Origin: Chara braunii
Taxonomy: Eukaryota > Streptophyta > Charophyceae > Charales > Characeae
Assembly (NCBI GenBank): GCA_003427395.1
Contig: BFEA01000089.1
Coordinates: 2,014,663 to 2,059,091 of the forward strand
Direction of reading: 5' to 3'
DNA length: 44,429 nt
Shown in pieces: positions 1 to 10,450 of this stretch (position 1 is the stretch's first letter; each line of letters opens with the position of its first letter). The position numbers and the translations under genes are program-made. Under the pieces are notes generated by a model. It worked only from the letters and a program-made list of their open reading frames with translations. It did no database searches and was not told where the DNA came from.

Positions 1-81
1 CGAAACAGTTTGTCACAGCCCCTCGTTTGTTGTCCTCTTCTCTCTCTCTGCCTACGGTTTACCGAGCAGTTCTATTTGTGA

Positions 82-83
<2 letters not shown>

Positions 84-140
<57 letters not shown>
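84..140. repeat. (TA)n microsatellite
   Basis: Uninterrupted alternating TA for about 57 bases. Open frames crossing it are low-complexity artefacts. Confidence 0.97.
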
Positions 141-143
<3 letters not shown>

Positions 144-314
144 TCCCCCTGGTTGTGTGCGCACTCAGTGTGTGAGTGGTAGTGCGTCAACCTAATGCCC
201 TGGAGTACATCCTTTTTCACGCGCCCCTGCAAAAAAAGTTGGTCCTCATCAAAGTTTGCTGCAGCGTGCCGCCTTGGTGATATGACTGTTGGATTATAAA
301 GACAAGTATGGCAG

Positions 315-366
315 GTGTGTGTGTGTGTGTGTGCAAATGAGAGAGAGGAAGAGGGAGAGAGAGAGG
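315..366. repeat. (GT)n followed by GA-rich tract
   Basis: A run of GT dinucleotides is followed by a purine GA-rich stretch. Bases 141-314 and 367-589 show no gene or other repeat that I recognise. Confidence 0.9.
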
Positions 367-588
367 AGAACCCCAACTTTGTTACTCTTCTTCCGCTCGA
401 TGGCCTGTCACTTCTCTGAACCTGAAGCTTGGTACTTGTCTCTTCGCTCGGATTGGTGAAGTTACACGAAAAGGGCGAAACTATGTCATAGTTATCATGT
501 ACATGCGCTGCAGATAATCAGATGTGCGCGATTATCGCTTCATTCTCAATCGGATTGTGAGTCGTGAAGTAGTACGGGCGAACAAAAT

Positions 589-589
<1 letters not shown>

Positions 590-669
<80 letters not shown>
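590..669. repeat. (CT)n microsatellite
   Basis: About 80 bases of perfect CT dinucleotide. It is followed closely by a short GT run near 683-695. Confidence 0.97.
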
Positions 670-672
<3 letters not shown>

Positions 673-708
673 GGCCCCCTTCGTGTGTGTGTGTGTTATG
701 TATTATCA

Positions 709-949
709 GGGTGCGTTTTGTTCAGGGCGCGAAACATAATGCAACCTCATTTTGTTTGTACAAGACCGGAAAGATAGCTCATACACATTGATTATCAAGG
801 TGCGTTATGTTCAGGGGGAAGATGGTATAAAATTTTATTCCCCCGAATACAACACACCCTGATTATCAATGTATGCAAGGTTTCTTTTTGGTCCGGCACA
901 AGCAAAATAAGAGTGTGTTATGTTATGGCCCCCGAACATAATACACCTC
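709..949. repeat. Three related hairpin-forming inverted repeats
   Basis: Three units share the arm motif GGTGCGTTATGTTCAGGGGG and an inverted partner of the form CCCCCGAACATAATACACC. They lie at about 709-747, 787-871 and 911-949. The middle unit is clearest: its arms are about 35 bases around a 20-base AT-rich loop, and TGATTATCA occurs at both edges. The other two are short with little loop. They look like small foldback elements or decayed copies of one. No coding is evident. Confidence 0.7.
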
Positions 950-1089
950 GATAAGAATGACACACATACAACATTTTGTTCCCCCATACTACTCTATGGC
1001 TCACAATCCCACCAAGAACGAAGTGACACATCTCCTCATGTGGCAGGCTTTGCGGGGTATCTTCTTGATATTGGGTTGTTTGTTTGTTA

Positions 1090-1094
1090 GTGTA

Positions 1095-1127
<33 letters not shown>

Positions 1128-1151
1128 GAGAGAGAGAGGGAGAGGGCGAGA
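1090..1151. repeat. (GT)n and GA-rich tract
   Basis: An imperfect GT/GTAT tract is followed by a GAGAGAGG-rich tract. The open frames on both strands here are dinucleotide artefacts. Bases 1152-1534 hold nothing I recognise. Confidence 0.9.
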
Positions 1152-1534
1152 GGAGAACCACGATGTGTATCGTAGGGAGGCTGCGTAGACCTAAAATGCC
1201 CAGCCATTAAGGCGTTTTTCCATGAAACGCACCTGAGGGCTCTATGGAAAGATGAGACCGTCTACAATTTTTATTATTCCTAGGTAGTTCTCTTCCTCAG
1301 CCCAGAGGAACAATCATGAGTGCCACCAATAACCACAATGGCATGCTGGAAAGATGCATGGTACCGATTGGGGCATATCAACATTTTTCTGGTTGGGACT
1401 TAATACTTAATCCGGTAGGACCATATTGAAAATTTAACACCGATGTTGGTAGTGGTCCAATCGAGGCTAAGAGTTTTTTATAAACTTGTTTAAATCGTTA
1501 CAAAAGGGCGTGTCAGGGTAGGTCAGTCATCAGA

Positions 1535-1656
1535 GGGGTGCGATGCAAATAAACCAAACTTTATAGGGTGTGATGCAAATAAATTTAACTTTTTGGGGTG
1601 CGATGCAAATAAATCGAACTTTTTGGGGTGCAATGCAAATAAATCAAACTTTTTGG
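1535..1656. repeat. 30-bp tandem repeat, four copies
   Basis: Four head-to-tail units of 30 bases, each containing the ATGCAAATAAAT core followed by CAAACTTT-like sequence. Copies differ by a few substitutions and no length change. The period is a multiple of three, so an open frame runs through it, but no known protein repeat is apparent. Confidence 0.9.
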
Positions 1657-2100
1657 GATTCGACGAAAAATTTCCTTACATAGTATGGTGGGTGTTTTAC
1701 ATTAATTATAATAAACTACAAACATGGGCACTTTTCGAGTCAGATTCATGTTTTTCAAGCAGAAAGATAGCACCATCGTAGTTCGGTCCTTCGCCCCCGG
1801 AAAGTTTATTTTGCCCCAATACGATGATGTGCAAATTGTTTCTAGATACCTCAAAATTATCGTTACATTCAACTATTAGAAGGTTGGAATTGTCCAAATG
1901 CAGAAAAAAACTCAGCCCCAAAAGTTCTCATACCTTAATGCAGAGGGTTTCGAGTCTTCTGGTAGCGTTAACGCAATGTTATTTTTTTTGCACTAATTTT
2001 ATCTTTAGCTGATTAGCGTTCGGATTAACGTTAGGGTTGGCTTTTACCCAAGGTACCTAGGCTTAGGGAGAGCAACGATTGGCGCAAGAGCGGTCTAAGT
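1657..2100. other. No recognisable feature
   Basis: Unique-looking sequence without a convincing long frame, RNA gene or repeat. Short frames on both strands near 1706-2012 lack any recognisable motif. Confidence 0.5.
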
Positions 2101-4330
2101 TTGATGTCTCAAGGCGAGGGCCAAAGGAGAAATGCGTCTGGAGAGGATCGATCGTCTCCTCGACGATGAGTAATTTCGATTCTATGTGAAAACCCGATCA
2201 GATTCCTGATTGCTAAGTGCTTCGAGGAGGATGTTTTCCAAAAGAGACTTCGGCAACGACACTTCGACCAAATCAACAAGGAATGCTTCTTTGTAGTTGA
2301 TAGATAAGTTGGGAACTGATCACACAGTGATTGAAAAAACGAATAGTCATAGCAGTATTTAAAAATAAGCGAACAACATCTTGTAGGCTATCTCTCGAGT
2401 AACTACATTATTATTTGCTTTCTTCACCATCCATTGCGCCACTTCCTGCATCTTTGTCACGAACGACATTACATTTGGTCCTTTTGAGTGGACTTTTTCT
2501 CGCTTACCGGTCCTTTAAACATTTTCATTATTGTCCAACCGTTCTCGTCGGCTCGTATTAGGTTTTTGCGAACCTTCGTCAACAACGAGGAGAGAAGAAG
2601 GATGAAAGTTTTTACTAAGTTTTGGGTTACGGCGTTGAGAGTGTCTTTTCAGGGCATGTTTCCTATCACAAATATGAAGGAGCAAGCGATAGCAAAAATT
2701 GTTAACTTGATCCCACCGCAATCAAATCCAATGAGACATAAGTTGACAAACATGAAGTTTGAATTAGTTCGAAGCAAATAAATATTTTGCACATATATTG
2801 TCGCTCAAACTATACGAGAATGAAACGGTGAGTATTGAGTTCGTTTGTACGCACACTCGTTGGTGTGATCCATGTAGGTGGTGGAATTACACGACGGTGG
2901 GTTGTCCCAAACTCTTATAACGGAACGAAGACTGGGCTAGTGTAGAAACGTTATGATATGATTTTTCATACCGACCACGACAAGATAGAAATCTACGTTT
3001 GGCGAACGACATATGAGATGCGGGCCACGATCTCCCACTTGAGATCATGTCATAGACCATGGCCGAGTCTTCAATTAGAGTTGCCTCTCGTCCTCGACAA
3101 CGCTAGATGTCGGGAGCGGGCTTAGGTCTAGTTGGAATATTAGGCATGTCCAAACAACCAGAAGGAGCAGAGTATGCGATGTAAGTGCCCCACCAGTCTT
3201 GGGGCTCAAACTCCGACTTGTATTAAAGGAGGGAATCAAGCAAACTTGTTTTACCAAAGCCCTCGTACTTGAAACGCTATAAGAGTTGTAAACTAATAAA
3301 CAATCATCTTAATGACAATGAAAGTTTGTCCATATTTTGCACGAACGATAAAAAACAAGAAGGAGTTGGTGTCCAAATACCTCTAAAACTAGGAGGAGCT
3401 TCATGAGATTTGGTTGGACGAAGACCTAGATCGATTCCTATCCCTCATGAGGACAAACAATAAGGATATCCAAATGTTATCGTGTAACACAAGGAACAAA
3501 GGCGAGCAAGGACCGATGAGATCAGAAGAACGAAAGAGAGAGAGTTGGTCCTAGTAGATAATCAGGGTGGAGAAGACGTCGATGGAGTTCATATTCAAGA
3601 CCGAGATGGTAGCGAGGTAACGAAGACTCACCGAGAGATATCCAAAAAGTCGCAACTTTACGATTTAAAGGAGATCTTCAAATGAAAGATGAAAGAATAT
3701 TTATGTTCATATATTTTCTTTCAGGAGGGAAAACTTTTATCCCAAGTATGAGATATACGAATGATAAATGTTTGCTACCAGCGTGTCACATCACAAAATC
3801 TCAACTCAAGAGTTTGTTCTCATGAAGGTTCGACACACATTCTCATAAAAATTAATGTTGAAAATATTTGAGGCGATCCTCCATCAAGACTGACTGTACA
3901 TATATCTAAAGGAGGTAAAACTCGGTTCTCAATCCCCCAAATTTTGTTTGCACTCAGGGTGCTATAACTTTTGTAGGATTTGTGGCAATCCCGCTTCGTT
4001 TATTTACGACAAACCATGGGGGGAAATTAAACCTGATGAGTCTGAAATTAGGATAGATGGTGAAGCTTCTCCGTCGATTAAACCACCAGTACATTGACCC
4101 TACCTTCTTGAAAAAGAAATTTGTAGCCTACAAAAATTTTGAGGTTTTGCCTACCGTACCACAATGGCTGATGACACTAAAAAAAAAAAAAAAGTGTATT
4201 GCTGGCGGTTTGAAAAAGTTTGATGCACAGAAAGGTATCTACAAACCCAAGTGTATTGGTCGTTTAAATGAAAAACTTAAGAGACAGAGGGTCATAACCT
4301 TAAAGTATTTTTCGAGAATTTTTTGAGCAA
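2101..4330 (+). pseudogene. Possible decayed LINE ORF1 region
   Basis: This stretch lies directly upstream of LINE endonuclease sequence in the same orientation, where ORF1 (gag-like) of a plant LINE would sit. It contains scattered plus-strand coding-like pieces. One frame opens near 2106 with MSQGEGQRRN. Another, at 2488-2781, has a basic 97-residue stretch, and a third, at 4057-4326, has a lysine-rich 89-residue stretch. I see no intact CCHC knuckle or nameable domain, so the ORF1 assignment rests only on position. It may instead be unrelated decayed sequence. Confidence 0.25.
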
Positions 4331-4410
4331 TAGGTGATCGGACTATTTTTTTGACTCTTGGCATATCCAATTAGAAACCCCACAAGTGGTTGTTCATTGT
4401 CAAAGCTAGT

Positions 4411-5625
4411 ATGACATCGTGGAACATGAAGGGGTTAGAAGATTCAGAGGAACGTCACAAATGCAGAAGGCTGAAGATACAAATGTATGAAAAAAAAAAT
4501 AGTACAATGCTTATACAAGAGACAACGTTTTCATAATAGAAGTTGAGTCAGATGAATCTCTGGTGGTCGAATCTCCTAACTTTGGACGACTATCAGGGAA
4601 GTAAAAAGAGGTGTAACTTTTCTTATCCATGACATAGTAAGAAGTATTAGCTGATTATGATAATGACTCGTAAAGTTGTCGGATGGGTAATGTTAGAGAT
4701 AGAGAATAAGGATTGGGTGATAGCAATAGTGTATGTTCCAAATGATCCACTCGACAAAATCAACAACAGAAAATATTCCTACAATTAAATAATCATTCCA
4801 TAATAAATTTACATTTTAAATTTAAAAATTTCGCTCAATTTTTTAGATTGTCATTCCACATTAAAAAAAAAATCATTTTATTTGAAATTTTTTCTTCAAA
4901 GAATGGGTATTTCCTTCTTGTGAACTGCATGCGAGGGATGAAATAAAAGTTTGGATGGGTTTATGAATATTTGAATTGAAGTATTTTTTTATTATAAGAA
5001 GTTTTCGTAATAAATAAGCGAATTTAATCTTAATTAGAAGACATTGGTTGTAGTAAAATGAAAGTTTAATTAAGACATTTCTTAAACTCATCTAGACTTT
5101 CATTTCATCTTAAACAAATAAATGTCGTTAAAAGGTAAAACTCCTTCTGAACTAGAACTTGTCAAATTAACTTTTAATTTATAATTGGAATAACTTTGAA
5201 ATTAGAATTTTTAAATGTAAAGGATTTTTTTTAATGGAATGATTTTTGATCTTTCATTTATTGTGGGAATTTTTATATTGAAACTCTTGAAGATGCTCTC
5301 CCACAAATTACCGAGATTTGACAACTTGTTAGTTAGATGAGACTAAAACATGACGTGGTCCCCAGACTTTAACTTTTATAAAGTGAAAGGCACGTAAAGA
5401 AATCAGCGTACTCATTTGCTTTGGATGGCGAGGTGGGAATGACAAGATGTGTTTAGAGAGATTAATTTTATTCATAAGGGTTAACATGATTTAGAAATTA
5501 TCCCTGACGGTCTGAGTGAAGCAAAGACCATACTTTTTTTTTATGACATCAGAATTGTTGGCGGACAAAGTCCTAACGATACAAGAGCAAACTGTTGCAT
5601 TATCCGACCATAAAGTGGTGGTGCT
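4411..5625 (+). pseudogene. LINE endonuclease domain, broken
   Basis: Family role: nicks target DNA to prime reverse transcription. The frame from ATG 4411 reads MTSWNMKGLED, the start of the domain with its WN-x-(R/K)-G-L signature, and reaches LIQET, which holds the catalytic glutamate, before a stop near 4534. A second piece around 4668-4776 reads VVGWVMLEIENKD and then IAIVYVPND, the usual middle strand pair with the Y-x-P-N signature. An inverted-repeat element interrupts at 4775. After it, the LSDHKVVV motif near 5597-5620 matches the terminal S-D-H signature. The pieces are in different frames, so no functional enzyme can be made. Confidence 0.8.
4775..5270. mobile_element. MITE-like inverted-repeat element inside the LINE
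   Basis: The left end reads ATTCCTACAATTAAAT and the right end, reversed, ATTCCCACAATAAATG. Both arms then carry AATCATTCCAT and TTTACATTT blocks, giving an imperfect terminal inverted repeat of about 45-50 bases. The 496-bp interior is AT-rich and non-coding. It splits the LINE endonuclease after the Y-x-P-N block, which supports a true insertion. No clear target duplication is visible, so the superfamily is undetermined. Confidence 0.75.
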
Positions 5626-5924
5626 AATGGTTTGTGCAGAGGTGGATAATGCAAGAGACCCTTCTTCATATTAAACCCTGCACGGTTGAAAACAAAGGTA
5701 TCACCGATACTTATTGGATGAAGGATTGGAATGAGGCTAAGGGTGAGTTTAATAACAGAACAAATTTGCTATAAGAGATGGTTAATTGAAACGCAAAGTT
5801 GGGGTTTTTCACCACATCACCATAAACAATGTCATCAAAAACTTTGAGAACAAGCAATACAGGTTCATAATACAGACATAAAAAAACTAAATAGGTTACA
5901 AAAAAACTTTAAAACGCAATAAAA

Positions 5925-6300
5925 CTCTACTTAGAGTAGTTTTCGGAGTTCGTCAATTTTTTTTTGAAATTTGATGTAATTACCAACTTTTTCATTACTG
6001 GTCTAAATACGTTCAAACTAAATACAAATAATCCTAAAGGACATATATATTAAAAAAAAAAAAAAAACATTGAAAATTTGTTAAAAATAACATCACTTAT
6101 TAAAACTATATTCGAAGTAGTTTTCGGAGTTCGCCAAGTTTTTATTCAAATTTGATTTTTTTGCCAACGTTTTTGTTACTGCTAGAAATACATCAAAAAT
6201 CAATATAAATGAATCCTAAAGCACATACATATTAATCAATAAATAAATAAAATCAAGAAAATGAGACAATTTCAGTGAAAAAAATCGCTGAAAATAACAC
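5925..6300. repeat. Direct repeat of about 185 bp, two diverged copies
   Basis: Two adjacent copies (about 5930-6100 and 6110-6300) share the block GTAGTTTTCGGAGTTCGYCAA, a TTACTG-type segment, and AATCCTAAAG(G/C)ACATA near the end. They lie between LINE endonuclease and RT pieces, so they are a later insertion. No coding and no terminal inverted repeats were identified. Confidence 0.75.
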
Positions 6301-6809
6301 AACTTATTAACCATTAATGTTGGCGAGATGCTGACTTGAAAATCCTCTCTTATAAAATGGAGGCCGTTTCAGTCATTTCGATGTATCTTTGCAACAAAGT
6401 GAAAATAAAGTGTAAAATCAAGGTGAAGTCACTTGAAGTTGAGGTTAGGATGAGATCATAACTAGTTTCTTAATTAGTTTGGTCTAGAGAGAAAACCGTG
6501 AGATTACATGAGTGAAAAACCTTGCAAGGAGAAAAAAAAGACGTAATGGGAAAAACTGTTATGGGAAAATCAAATAATAATGGGAGACCACATTTTAAAA
6601 GGAACTTTTCAATGACTTCTCGTGAAACTCCGAGCAGTCAGGATTAAGGAGTTGGTTCACCCTCATCTACGTTCGATTCTTCCTGCCACAGAGAATACAT
6701 AGTTGTGTAAGTACGTTGTTGCGTACTTCAAAGATGTCCTCATTTCCTGCTCTCACTTAGAATAATTGATGCATACCTTTTAGTTGACTCTAACCTTTAG
6801 GCCTCGTTG

Positions 6810-7030
6810 GGCATGACATTGACGGACGAAGCACGCAGAGAGTCGGAGAAAGCAATTACAACAGAAGAGTTGATAGGTATACTGAAAACTATTGCGAAAG
6901 GGAAGTCCCCATGTATTGATGAGTTTCCTATTGAGTTTTATAAGGCATTTAAAAAAACTTTAACATAAGATTCGGTGATGGTATTTAATGATATGAAAGA
7001 CAGAGGTAAATTGGAGGCAAGAATGACCAA
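6810..7030 (+). pseudogene. LINE RT fingers, broken
   Basis: The frame contains ITTEELIGILKTIAKGKSP followed by FPIEFYKAF. This is the conserved finger block of plant LINE reverse transcriptases, normally K-(A/S)-P-G-P-D-G-(F/I)-P-x-E-F-Y. The usual P-G-P-D-G is altered to P-C-I-D-E. A stop follows shortly after, and a MITE inserts just downstream. The block continues at 7403-7531 with ITLLYKKEDYRGIR, matching the I-L-I-x-K-K-x-x-x-x-x-(I/L)-x-x-(F/W)-R-P region. Decayed and non-functional. Confidence 0.8.
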
Positions 7031-7043
7031 ATGCATAAAACTA

Positions 7044-7395
7044 CCATTTTGTCGATGGACATTTTTTATTTTTTAAACGAAATTAAAACTCAGTTTTTTC
7101 AATTTTTTAAGCCGAAAACTCAGTCTAAATTTGTTGCTCCTTAGGGTCCGACTTTTTTCAAACGCTGGACCCCCTGTATGTATCTGGAGCTAAGTTGAGA
7201 GTAGATACATCCAAGAGGAATTGCCTGGATGTATGGTCTCAAGCTAGGTTCAAATACATACAAAGGGTCCAGCCTTTTAAAAACGTCGGACCCTCAAGAG
7301 CAGCAAATTTAGACTCAGTTTTCGACCAAAAAAAAATTTAAAAATCAGTTTCAATTTCGTTCAAAAAATAAAAAATGTGCATTTTGACGAAATGG
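7044..7395. mobile_element. MITE with long terminal inverted repeats
   Basis: The ends CCATTTTGTC and GACGAAATGG are inverted, and pairing may extend three or four bases further out. The arms stay alike for about 130 bases, including CATTTTTTATTTTTT, a CTCAGTCTAAATTTG block and a GGGTCCGAC block. Only about 90 bases in the centre are unpaired. It splits two adjoining conserved blocks of the LINE RT. The target duplication is not clear, so I do not assign a superfamily. Confidence 0.85.
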
Positions 7396-7531
7396 CAGTT
7401 GTAATTACTTTGCTTTATAAGAAAGAAGATTATCGTGGGATAAGGAATTGATGCCTGATATCACTGTCAGACTTTTCTTACAAGTTGTTTCCCAAAACGT
7501 TGACAAACAAATTAACAAAGGACTTATCGAG

Positions 7532-8061
7532 CTTAGTGGGGTTAGATCTAGTGTTAAGGACTCAGCGAGGGCTCGATCCCTGGTCCGCGGGTTACCACCC
7601 GTCAGGCTGTTATTTTATTTTTTGAGTTTTTGATCTCCGGTTCGTGACTGTTGGCACCCTTTGCAGTTGACACTCGTTCTCAAACTCCTCTCTTGACACT
7701 TTCGAATTTCGATACTTGGCGTCATCCCCCATTTTAGCGCCCAGACTCAGACCTTCGATTCTCAGTTCAGCCCTGAGGCAAATTGAACTTTTTCCCTCAT
7801 GACTAAACTTGAGTCCGGTACTTAAGACCGGACTCAAGTTGAGTTCGTATTCAGTTTTCGCCCTCAGTGCTCGTGCTTCGGTGTGATTTGCTGCGACATT
7901 GTGTTCAGAATCAAAGATTTCGACTATGTGACTTTGTCACTTTGTGTCTGTGTCCGTCGAGTCGTGTTGAGTCTACGTCGAGTTTAAGTGAGCATGTGTG
8001 TGTACTCTCCCTCTCTCTCTCTTTCCCAGCCTCGTTGCTCTGCCTCAATCCCGTCACATTT
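7532..8061 (+). mobile_element. SINE-like insertion with tRNA-type promoter boxes
   Basis: It interrupts the LINE RT between the block ending at about 7531 and the block starting near 8066 (FVHNRSIFED). Near its left end are an A-box-like stretch (TTAGTGGGGTTAG, 7534-7546) and a good B-box (GGCTCGATCCC, 7570-7580) about 25 bases downstream, the pol III layout of a tRNA-derived SINE. The remaining 480 bases are non-coding and include a CT-rich tract near 8006-8023. The right boundary is inferred only from where LINE sequence resumes, and no target duplication was found. Confidence 0.5.
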
Positions 8062-8680
8062 ACGGACGTTCGTCCACAACAGGTCAATTTTTGAAGATAT
8101 GGCAACAACCAGCATGATAGAGTCACTCAAATTGATTGAGGCGAGGGGGATGGAGGTTGCAACAATAATGCTAGATCTAAAAAAAATGTATTGATCGTTT
8201 ATCATCACGGTGACTACGTTGAAGTCCATGAACCTCATAAACGTTTTTTTGTAGATAGGTGAAAACACTTTGTTTTTACCGAATAACATTAGTTAAGATC
8301 AATACATGTCATCCCAAGGAGTTCGGACCGACAATATCACTCCGGCCGGAAATGCTCATTTGCCCCTCTTTGTTTGTCTTATAGACTGAAGTGTTTTTGA
8401 TCACGAGTTCGGGTTTAACTCCTCACATGTCACTAATGTGGAGAGTGTTGACAGTGATAGTCTTTGCTTTCTTCATTTTCGCATAGATGGCAAAAGTGAT
8501 AAGATTATCTAAGTCACTGAGTAACGGGGTAAAGTCAACCACCAAGAGATTCGTATGGAAATTTGGATCCACCGAAAAGAAGGAATACATTCCCAAGGTA
8601 GAATGAGACATGTTCTGTGCTCCTAAACACAAAGGGGGTTTTAATTTTCTTGACAAAAAATCTCAAAATCTTTTGATGCT
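8062..8680 (+). pseudogene. LINE RT palm start and thumb region, palm core deleted
   Basis: From about 8066 the frame reads FVHNRSIFEDM, then, after 18 residues, ATIMLDLKKMY. These match the F-(I/V)-x-x-R-(S/L)-I-x-(D/E)-N/D and L-D-x-x-K-A-Y-D blocks of plant LINE RTs. From about 8450, frames read VLTVIVFAFFIF, FVWKFGSTEKKEYIP and FCAPKHKGGFNFLD, the segment normally found past the palm. About 85 codons separate the two, where intact relatives have over 200. The F-A-D-D catalytic motif is therefore absent. Several stops are also present. Confidence 0.75.
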
Positions 8681-8885
8681 GTCGTAGTGGATTCTAAAGG
8701 TGGCAATGACAGAACAACAGGTGAACTCGTGCTCACTAATTGAAGATTTGTTGTGAGAGTAGTGAGGTTTACCTAGGCCTTCAAATTTTCGGGTGTTTGT
8801 TATGCTGAAATCCTTTCTCAACAAGAGCCTGAAGCCTAAAATTAGGAAAGATATTTTGTCAACGTGACAAAAACGTCTTTCAAAC

Positions 8886-9102
8886 CAATCAACGTTCCTT
8901 ACATTGAAGGCAAAAGTAGTCGGGAAGTATGTTTCCGAGAATCATGAGTTGCTTAACTTACAAGGAGTACCTTTTAGCGAATACGTTCCTAGACTCGTTT
9001 GGCACGAAGTAGATTCACAGCAGGGTTACCATGATAAAAAAAACTCTAAAAGGATTTTAATGGATACTGGAAATCTCATGCAGCCATCACGGAAAGTTTA
9101 GG
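8886..9102 (+). pseudogene. LINE ORF2 C-terminal linker fragment
   Basis: A 65-codon plus frame continues the post-thumb region of LINE ORF2 (AKVVGKYVSENHELL onward). It sits between the thumb fragment and the zinc finger, in the right order. It has no catalytic motif, and the assignment depends on its neighbours. Confidence 0.45.
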
Positions 9103-9785
9103 TCAGTTGCAGTCCCAATATAAGAGTTTGAAAGTAATTATTAACGAGGTTTAAAAATAATGAACGAAGTTTATAGGAACAAGGTACGTCCAAAAAATTA
9201 AAACCTAGTTAATGGATAGTACAGGCGAGCAAAAACACTAGCAGTTGCTGCGATTGGAGGGGTGTAGTTATGATATTTTGGGTAAGTGTATGTTAACGAG
9301 GTACGAACGCAAGCATCTAGGAAACCCAGACCGAACGAGGATTGATACACTTACTTGACAGAGAGCAAGAAACCTACAGGAGGTTCATGTTAAGTTGCAA
9401 TTGCAAGCAAAAGCTATATGGCAGAAACGTTCAAAGAAGGTAGCAGGTGAAACTTCGATTCTTGAACTAAGAGTCGACCAAACCAATTGGGGATGAAAGA
9501 CTCTCATTGGGACCCCATACGATATGGAAAGCTTACTTTTGGTCACGTCATAGCAACCGTATGTCAAAGAAGAAGCGGTCACTAATTGTATGTAAAAAAG
9601 AACTTGAATGAGAAAACTCACTCCCACATCTTCAGCCCCCTACAGAGTTAAAAACGCATTCAAGTTGAGATCAAATCATCAAACTCTCATCTTTAAAGAT
9701 GACCTCTTTACTATGGTTGCAATTTGACCAAGCAATCTTAGCGACGTGATGGCTTCAGCGAAGGGGAACGACAATTAAATATGCA

Positions 9786-9839
9786 TGTGATTGGTGTAAT
9801 TGGATTTATAAGACAATGCACCATTTATTATGGTTATGC
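9786..9839 (+). pseudogene. zf-RVT zinc finger of the LINE
   Basis: The frame reads CDWCNWIYKTMHHLLWLC, giving C-x2-C, then a histidine in the H-L-L context and a terminal cysteine. This is the arrangement of the zf-RVT domain that follows the RT in plant LINEs. It supports a plant-lineage origin and marks the 3' part of the element. All metal ligands are kept although the rest of the ORF is broken. Confidence 0.75.
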
Positions 9840-10339
9840 CGAAAAACTGCAAATAGTGAAATTAGTGGTTTGCATATTGGACGAAGTGGGTTGGACGATT
9901 AGAACCATAGGCAAAAAGATAAGTTATAATGGGCATTCTCGCCAATAACAAGACTTCAGACAAGAGTTGGGGCTACGTGACTTAAGTGTGCAGGGCGGTT
10001 ATGCTTTAGATTATTTAAGTTGACCGCAATGACCCACTTTTGAAAGAGCATAGTCTACATGAGGCTAAGGCAAAAAACCTATTTGAGAAGCTGCTCCAAT
10101 AAAGTCCGGGTTGATTGACGCCGGAAAACACATAGAGGCAGAAATAAGAGGGGTCTTTGTTGTTTAAAGGAAACCGGGGGATAAAATGTCTCAGTGGTTC
10201 ATGGCACATAGGGAGGAAGGTTAATATTTTCTCAGTGGTGGGGACAAGGGAGGTAAGGAAGGAAAGGTTGACAGATGACGATGTGGTTGGGTCTAACTAG
10301 GGCTAGGTGCGCCTACCTGGCTCGCACTTTCAGTGCCGC

Positions 10340-10450
10340 AAAACGAGACCGGTTTGGTGGTTAGATAGTTGGTTGCTTACTGGTAGGTTTCAGTTCGAAT
10401 CAGGGCATTAGGTTCGTCGATCAAACCAGAGTAGATTACATAGGGGTGGT
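10340..10450 (+). mobile_element. tRNA-derived SINE head
   Basis: An A-box (TGGTGGTTAGATAGTTGG, from 10355) and a near-perfect B-box (AGTTCGAATC, 10392-10401) are spaced about 37 bases apart, as in tRNA genes and tRNA-derived SINEs. No cloverleaf with an acceptor stem closes around them, so I favour a SINE head over a functional tRNA. The body and tail are not defined. Confidence 0.5.

Larger units (their letters stand above)
4411..9900 (+). mobile_element. Decayed plant-type LINE, ORF2 remains
   Basis: ORF2 pieces of a non-LTR retrotransposon follow one another in canonical order on the plus strand: AP-like endonuclease, RT fingers, RT thumb region, then a zf-RVT zinc finger. Many in-frame stops and frameshifts make it a fossil. 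It is split by a 496-bp inverted-repeat element (4775-5270), a direct-repeat block (5925-6300), a 352-bp MITE (7044-7395) and a SINE-like insert (about 7532-8061). The palm carrying the catalytic aspartates is missing. I could not fix the 3' end, poly-A tail or target duplication. Confidence 0.85.

Noticed and set aside
524-1207. Open frames of 62-72 codons on both strands near the start
   Set aside because: They are translations of CT, GT and GA tracts and contain no non-repetitive coding signal.
10340-10450. Functional tRNA gene
   Set aside because: A- and B-boxes are present but no acceptor stem or complete cloverleaf closes around them.
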